Shown: positions 57,601-64,000 of the stretch, one piece after another
Layout: each line of letters starts with the position of its first letter
How positions within the stretch are numbered: the stretch's first letter is position 1
Assembly (NCBI GenBank): GCA_949358305.1
Contig: OX442315.1
Location: 28,608,427 to 28,672,426, forward strand
Source of the DNA: Strigamia acuminata
Lineage: Eukaryota; Arthropoda; Chilopoda; Geophilomorpha; Linotaeniidae
Length of the DNA: 64,000 nt
Direction of reading: 5' to 3'
Translations under genes and position numbers: made by a program
The notes under the pieces: generated by a model
Databases searched by the model: none
The model's input: only the letters and a program-made list of their open reading frames with translations
Told to the model about the DNA's origin: nothing

Positions 57601-60600
57601 TAAAAATGGCCACTTGAGTGAGTGACAACGCCAAAAAACGCGTGCAAACGCCTGCGAACGCCCCAAAACGCCCCAAAACGCCAGATGACAATGCAACTTG
57701 AGGCATAAAACTTGAAAACACAATTTTAAACGTCACAAAAGTTGAAACAAAGATGAAAAATTAATTTTTTGCCTCAAGTTGCGCGATTTTCAGGCCTTTT
57801 GGAGTGTTTTTGAGCATTTTTTGGCGTTCTCAGCGGCGTGCTTGCCTCAAATAAACGCCGGTTTAAACAAAAAATGACGTCATTTTTGGTTTAAAATTGA
57901 AGTAAAACACAAAATATTTTAGTTTTTAAATGCAACTGGTCTAAATTTTGTCAAATGTTGTCATACTTCTTGAAAGTCATCATTTATTGATAAAAAATTT
58001 GAAAATTTACCTAATTGTAGCATGTATTTGTGGTTAGTTTTGATTTGAATTCAAACTGTAATTTTTTGCTTCGAGTTGCGCGATTTTCAGGCGTTTTGGG
58101 GCGTTTTTGAGCTTTTTTTGGCGTCCTCAGGCGAGCTCGCCCGTGCACGTCACAAGTAACCCTAATCAGGAAAGAACCTACAAAAACTATGGCTTGCCTC
58201 GCATAAACGCCGGGGCGTTTATTCATTTTCAAAAAGACAAATGAAATGGATAAATAAAGAAATTAGCGGGGAAATCCAACATGGCGCCCACTTCAAATCC
58301 GCTAGAGCGGCAAAACACGACATTTGAATTTCAACACAAGAATAAAATCAAGAATACACACTGTATTGAATAAAATAACATTAGGAAATGTAATTTCCTA
58401 CAACAAAAGCACTATTTATTAAAAGAACACTTGAAAATAATCGTTTGCCGAACGGAATGAACTCGGTCAGCAGCGCACAAGTGCGTACCGACAACGAACG
58501 CTCGAAACGACAAAACGACCGTTCCGGGACAAAAATAAAGCAAACCAATCGACAGATCACCCCCAAATTAGTCTAAATCAATTCTAAAACCTATCCATAA
58601 CACAAGAATAAGGTCCAAACAAAAGGTTAGAAGTTTGAACACAACCGAACTAGATTAAGAAATATGACGTCACGCGTCTTACGCAAGTGATCTGTAAATC
58701 GACGAATGCACTAAAAATCATCCAAAATCACACAAAATGAGCAAGAATTAAAGAAATAAGACACAGAGAAGTAATAAAACTTTAAATAGCAATGAATAAA
58801 GATAATATCAATATCATAGACACTAAAATTCATGAAAACACTGTAACTTTTAATAAATCACAAAAAATGAAAGTTTAATATGTAAAAATATCTAAAAAGC
58901 TGAAATTCAAGAAAAGCAAAAATTAAAGACACTTTGTTAACTTTAATTAAGACAATAAATGACATAAAATCCGGACACAACAATTATTCCATTTTGGATG
59001 AAAAACGGCCCTTTTGGATGAAAAACGGCCATTTTGGATGAAAAACGGCTAAAAATGACCATTTTTCTATGAAAAATGGCTAAAAATGGCTAAAAATGGC
59101 CATTTGATTGAATGACAACGCCAAAAAACGCCCAAGAACGCCCGCAAATGCCTAAAAATGCCTAAAAACGCCCCAAAACGCAAAATGACAATGCAACTTG
59201 AGGCAAAAAACATGAGAACACAATTGTAAACGTTACAAAAGTTGAAACAAAAATAAACAATTAATGTTTTGCCTCGAGTTGCACGATTTTCAGGCGTTTT
59301 GGAGTATTTTTTGGCGTTCTCAGGCGTACTCGCGCGTACACGTCACTGCCGAGTAAAAAAAAATACTTATTTCTTCAAGAGTTAAAAAGGAAGTAACCCT
59401 AATCAGGAAAAAAAATGCAAAAACAATGGCTTGCCTCGAACAAACGCCAGAAGTGAGGCGAGATGTTGTTTGCTTTATTTATTAAATCAAATTAGGCGTT
59501 GCTAATTCACCTGTATCTCTTAGTTCGACGTAAGAACACGCGCTTTTTTTAAAATGAAAGCCCAAGTTGGGTTTCATAAACGTACCGTATTGCCTTGAAT
59601 AAAAGCCGGGGTGTTTATTAATTTTTAAGACCAGAAACGAGGCGAGATCACGACTCAAGATTAAACGAGAAGAAATAAACGTGTTTCTTCTAAAAGAAGT
59701 AATCCTAATCAGGAAAAACTTACATAAACAATGGTTTGCCTTGAATAAACGCCGGGGCGTTTATAAATTTTCAAGACGGGAGGCAAGGTGAGATGATGAT
59801 GCGGTGCGACGCGAATAAAAGCCCAAGTTGGGTATTGCCTCGAATAAACGCCGGGGCGTTTATTAATTTTCAAAACCGGAAATGAGGCGAGATCAAAACG
59901 CCATTGAAACGTTACATTTTAATAACGTTTCAACGATAAAAACGGCCATTTTTGATTAAAAAAACGACTAAAAATGGCCATTTTACTATAAAAACGGTGA
60001 AAAAAAAACATTTTTACTCTGAAAAATGGCTAAAAATGGCCATTTTGACGAAAAACGGCCATTTTTACTACGGAAAATGCTAAAAATGGCCACTTGAGTG
60101 AGTGACAACGCCAAAAAACGCCTGCGAACGCCTGCGAACACATAAAAACACTCCAAAACGCCAGATGACAATGCAACTTGAGGCAAAAAACATGAGAACA
60201 CAATTTTAAACGTCACAAAAGTTGAAATAAAGATGAAAAATTAATGTTTTGCCTCGAGTTGCGCGATTTTCAGGCGTTTTTGAGCGTTTTTTAGCATTTT
60301 TTGGCGTTCTCAGGCGTGCTCGTGTGTACACGTCACTGCCGAAGAAAAAAACAAACTTATTTCTTTTAGTTAAAATGTATTTCAAGCTTTAACAGGGGTT
60401 TAAACAGGAAATGACATCATTTTTAGTTTAAAATTGAAGTAAAACACAAAATATTTTAGTTTTTGAATGCAACTGATCCACGTTATGTCAAATGTTTCCA
60501 TTACTTCTTGAAAGCCAAAAAATTTGAAAATTTAGCTAATTTCAGCATGTATTTGTAGCTAGTTTTGATTTGAATACACACTGTAATGTTTTGCCTCGAG

Positions 60601-61711
60601 TTGCGCGATTTTCAGGCGTTTTGGGACGTTTTGGAGCAAAAAAAACAAACTTAATTCTTCAAGAGTTAAAAAGGAAGTAATCCTAATCAGGAAAAGCCCA
60701 CAAAAAACAATGCAAGATCACGCGGTACGACGCACGGACTCCCAGCGCACGGAATGCACGGACTTTCTGTGGACTTTCCGTGCACGGAAGACCGGCGCGG
60801 ACATTTCCATTGGAGACCAGCGCAGAATTACCTACAGGCAATTCCGAATCAAAGGCTTCTTTATGGTTTATACATTACTTTGCAGTAGGTATGCCTGGCC
60901 TTGATTTGAAAGTGCAGTAAATTCTGCTGAATGCAGTGTTTTAAACTCGCAGCAATTGCGATGGTGCCAACTATTGGAAAATAAATTTAAAATGTAAAAC
61001 CAAAGAATTTGTAAAAAAAATTTGTTTTAATCAATTGCAATAATGATATTCTACTTAATTGTTGGATTATGAAACGTGAAACCAATCCCATGATTAGGAA
61101 ATATAAATTTTATTAAATTCATCGTGTATCTCACATCTCACATTCACTGCCATTTACTTAGTGTCATCCAAAAATCAGGTTTTATCAAATCCTGAGGTTA
61201 TTCTAGTACGTCTTAACTGCCCGGCAGGTCGCGCAACCTGTGGAGCAACAATTGATGTAAATAGTGCAAGCAGCACGCACGGGAAAGTGCGCACTGTTGG
61301 GTCCATGCCAGTGCAAGTACATTGGGTAATGTATTATTGCGAGCGCGCGTGTTTTCACACGATTACAATGTGCTGATTAAACCAACAGCATTATAGAAGC
61401 ATTATAGACTGATTATATTGTATAATTTTTATTTTAACAAAACCCTGAATTTCATTTCTAATCGGTTTTTTTTTTTATTGACGCGCACAGAAGCGTTGTA
61501 GCATGTTCACACAATGTGGAATTTGCAAATTTGAGAAAGCGGCTTTCCCAAGGTTGATAAAACGCGCGCGATCGTGCGGAATATACAAATAAGTGAAATC
61601 CGCAAAATCAGCCATGAGACTGCGAACAGGGGGTCAAGGTATAGGCCGCCGTAATGTTAAAAATAGGGTCCCTTTCGCACTCCGAGAAATCCGCATGCGC
61701 GCCATAAGGTT
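54606..61711. repeat. Second half of unit 2, parallel to 41265-48350
   Basis: Includes the same MITE (54823-55216), the CCTCGAATAAACGCCGGG modules (56512-59865), the AATGGCC arrays and the tail. Differences from unit 1 are scattered substitutions and a few small indels, for example about 18 bp extra near 58320. Confidence 0.85.
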
Positions 61712-62325
61712 AAACCTACTTATATACAAGTTGTTACGGAATGGTGAACCTGTGAATCAAATACCCGGCCATGGATCACGACTGTTATGGCTCTGAGGCG
61801 GATGCAGGTTTACCTCTCGCAATGGTTGAGTGCCATTGTGTCTGTCCCCGCCACCTAAATGTCCATATGGCAAGGCGAACTCGTACAACAAATCCCGGTT
61901 GCCGACCAGCGCGATCAAATCCACCGTTACAACTCTGAGGCGGATGAAGGCATCAAAACCTTGACTGTCCCCGCCAATAATTCTAATAGTTACCGTTTAT
62001 TTTAGCTTGTTTAAACTGTTGTTCGAATCTCGGTAATGTGGAGAATTCTCCCTATTCTTGAATGTTCCTGCCACATGGCCAAAATGGCCACGTAACGATT
62101 ATTGTGATGTTGCCACGAAGCCAGCCCTATTTGCTCTTTTGAACGTGTTTGAACAAGTCCAATCACAGGAGGGACATTGGGATAAACACAGGTGCGAAAC
62201 ACAGGAGATAAACACAAGTGCAAAATATTTCACATAAAGTGAGTAGTCAAACTTTATTTTTTTCTCTCTATTATTTTTACAGTTATGGGGTGTAATGGAG
62301 TATGTGTTTGTAAACATGGGTAATG
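61712..62325. other. Right flank of the macrosatellite and 3' flank of copy E
   Basis: The motif CTCTGAGGCGGATG occurs at 61793 and 61933, each followed by TGTCCCCGCCA within 35-65 bp. From about 62135 the sequence matches the 3' flank of copy C (22680 onward, GTCCAATCACAGGAGGGACA). AATAAA on the minus strand at 62253-62258 is the likely poly(A) signal of copy E. Confidence 0.5.
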
Positions 62326-64000
62326 TTATACTATATCAGGTAAATAGTAATCAGGATTTGAATAGGTGTAATTAAACATTTTAAAGTCTATTTCATACAT
62401 CTGATATAACTTAAACACTTGCTTAGGTGTAATAAGAGCTTTTAAAAATTCATCAGTGAAATTTGTAATTGTCCTATTTTTCTTGGGAAACGTCAAAACT
62501 TTATTAGTCTTAACTTGGCGGAGGACTACATCAGCATCCTCTTCTAGATATTCTAATTTGCCTATTAAGTCGTATTTAATATGACACGGATGACACAAAT
62601 CAAAAACCGGCCTCCAGTGTCTGTTTAAAATCGTTTTGTGAGTTTGAGGGTCAATCAAGTATTGCACAAATTCCGACAGGGTAACATCATTACCGCGTAG
62701 CAAGGATTCTTCACTCGCATTAGTCCGATATTTTTTAATTATCATCCGGCCATATCTATTGTGAATTACGATATTGGATTGAATGAATTTACTTCGATGT
62801 GCTGACACTACTCGTTCGAAGGGATGTCGGACGAAGAGAAATTTGAAATAGCGTTCTATTCGTTGCTCTTTCTCGAGCGGTGTGTACGAATCTAAAAAGC
62901 GGAAAACATGTGGTTTGTAGATATCTTCAAACGGGATATCAAGTGGGTCTCTGAAATCCGAATGATTTTTGAAGAGCAACAAGATTCGCTTCCAGTTGCT
63001 GCTTGCCACCTAGAAACATAAACATGGTAAAGTGTTTCATCAAAAAATGAATTTGCTTATGTGTTGACTAAGGATTTTTGAAAAATTTTAAGATATGGAA
63101 TACCATATTTTCTTGAGTAAGAGCCGCGGGTGTTATTCAAAACAGGCATCCTGAGCCGCGACTCTTAATCGAGGGCGGCTCTTATTTCAATTGTTTACTA
63201 TATATTGATTGGAATTTCAATTTTTTGATTGAAATTTCACTTTTTTTCATTAAAATTTCAGTTTTATTTATTAAAATTTCAGTTTTTTTCATTAAAATTT
63301 CACTTTTTTCCATTGAAATTTCTTTTTTTTTATTGAAAGTTCCATTTTTTCGATCAAAATTTCACTTTTTTCATTAAAATTTTAATTTTTTTCAGTGCAA
63401 TTTAAATGTTTTTTAGTGCAATTTTAATTTTTTTCAGTGCAATTTAAATTCTTTTTAGTGCAATTTTAATTTTTTTCAGTGCAATTTTAATTTTTTCCAT
63501 TAAAATTTAACTTTTGTTTTTAATTTTTTTTTCTAAATAACCATCATCATTGACGAATGTTTCATTATCGGTAATCGTTTCCTGTTTGGTTACAAAAGCC
63601 TTTGCATAGTAGCCCGGCTACTATTCGAGGGCGGCTCTTATTTCAAACCGCCTTTCTGAGGCGGGGCTACAAAACGAGGGCGACTCTTAATCGAGGAAAT
63701 ACGGTATATTGTATAACTGACGGCTTCATCAATTTTGACAAAATATACAATCAAATCAATTGAAAATAATCGTGAATAATCAATTGAAATTTATCTTGCT
63801 TAGCACGCACTTCTACATATTTTACCTTTGGCACGTTGCAATAAAGCAATTTATTTTCGTCATCCACAATAATAAGACTGATGTTTCTGCTGTGAATAGA
63901 TGGTTTTCGTTCAAGTTCGAATAACATACTGCACACATTTTGAACCCTGTCTCTCCGGTCACTATAAATGGGAGCTTCAAAACTCTTTTAAAAAAAAAAT
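62326..64000 (-). CDS. Carbohydrate sulfotransferase, CHST11-like, copy E (partial)
   Basis: Minus-strand exons visible: 63984-63826 (exon 3, 159 nt) and 63009-62326 (last exon, 227 codons). Exons 1 and 2 lie beyond the right edge. Exon 3 encodes the same peptide as copy C. The last exon differs from C by few residues, and at several sites E keeps the family consensus where C does not: CHPCH instead of CNPCH, KVLTFPKK instead of RVLAFPKK. PAPS sites PKVASSNWKR and RHPFERVVSAHRSKF are intact. Intron 3 and the 3' flank are also nearly identical to copy C, so this is a recent segmental duplicate. Confidence 0.88.
63101..63706. mobile_element. TACCGTATTT..CCTCGA MITE in intron 3 of copy E
   Basis: Left end TACCATATTTTCTTGAGTAA, inverted right end at 63687-63706. 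It is almost identical to the element in copy C, with fewer units of the CAGTGCAATTTTAATTTTTT core repeat. Confidence 0.7.

Larger units (their letters stand above)
48406..61711. repeat. Macrosatellite unit 2 (about 13.3 kb)
   Basis: The same order as unit 1, with nearly identical sequence for long stretches (41319 pairs with 54662, 47350 with 60710). Differences: fewer internal palindromic monomers, more reversed 56-bp units, and a 1.69-kb internal tandem duplication. Homology to unit 1 ends at CGCGCCATAAGGTTAA near 61711, where sulfotransferase-cluster sequence resumes. Confidence 0.9.

Noticed and set aside
62021-62045. GTTCGAATCTCGG resembling a tRNA T-arm
   Set aside because: No matching acceptor stem, D-arm or anticodon arm could be found around it.

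Overview
This is eukaryotic DNA, most likely from an arthropod. Evidence: AT-rich sequence, split genes with GT-AG introns mostly 50-170 bp long, animal-specific genes (a gamma-secretase activating protein/pigeon homologue, the SPOC-family RNA-binding protein spenito/RBM15, EDEM1, CHST11-type sulfotransferases), and TA-flanked repeats with CAGGGTG ends of a kind common in arthropod genomes. The species cannot be named from the sequence.

Positions 1-13,300 are gene-dense, with three head-to-tail plus-strand genes. The first is a 25-exon GSAP/pigeon homologue (557-4726, 818 codons by my reconstruction). The second is an uninterrupted spenito/RBM15 reading frame (5708-8257, 849 codons) with three RRMs and a C-terminal SPOC domain. 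The third is a 13-exon EDEM1 gene (10646-13219, 567 codons), an ER-associated-degradation mannosidase-like protein. Every exon junction in the two split genes keeps frame and has GT-AG borders.

Positions 13,800-33,000, and again 62,300-64,000, hold a minus-strand tandem family of carbohydrate sulfotransferases (copies A-E). Each complete copy has four exons: a short exon with a signal-anchor, a 35-nt exon, a 156/159-nt exon ending at the 5'-phosphosulfate (PAPS) motif, and a ~680-nt catalytic exon. Copies A-D are intact (323, 319, 325 and 325 aa); E runs off the right edge. Their introns and spacers have collected many mobile elements: pogo-like MITEs, a hAT-like MITE nested in one of them, near-palindromic CAGGGTG elements, a LINE fragment, and MITEs with TACCGTA..CCTCGA ends. 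Comparison of copies C and D shows the empty target sites of two insertions.

Positions 34,709-61,711 are a non-coding macrosatellite: two tandem units of about 13.7 and 13.3 kb, nearly identical apart from copy-number changes, lying between copies D and E. Each unit opens with CpG-rich satellite DNA built from TCG/CGA words. This has 56-bp units that each hold a perfect hairpin, then larger inverted-repeat monomers (551 bp, about 4.7 copies in unit 1), then the 56-bp units again in opposite orientation, so the block is a giant nested palindrome. The rest of each unit is simple-sequence-like modules, including a recurring TAAACGCC-GG-GGCGTTTA palindrome and AATGGCCATTTT arrays. Long open frames there come from stop-poor satellite sequence and are not genes.

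The most unusual content is this macrosatellite: its palindromic design, the fixed base difference between its arms, and its position between two recent duplicates (C and E) of a sulfotransferase gene. I found no RNA genes, CRISPR arrays or intact transposase genes.
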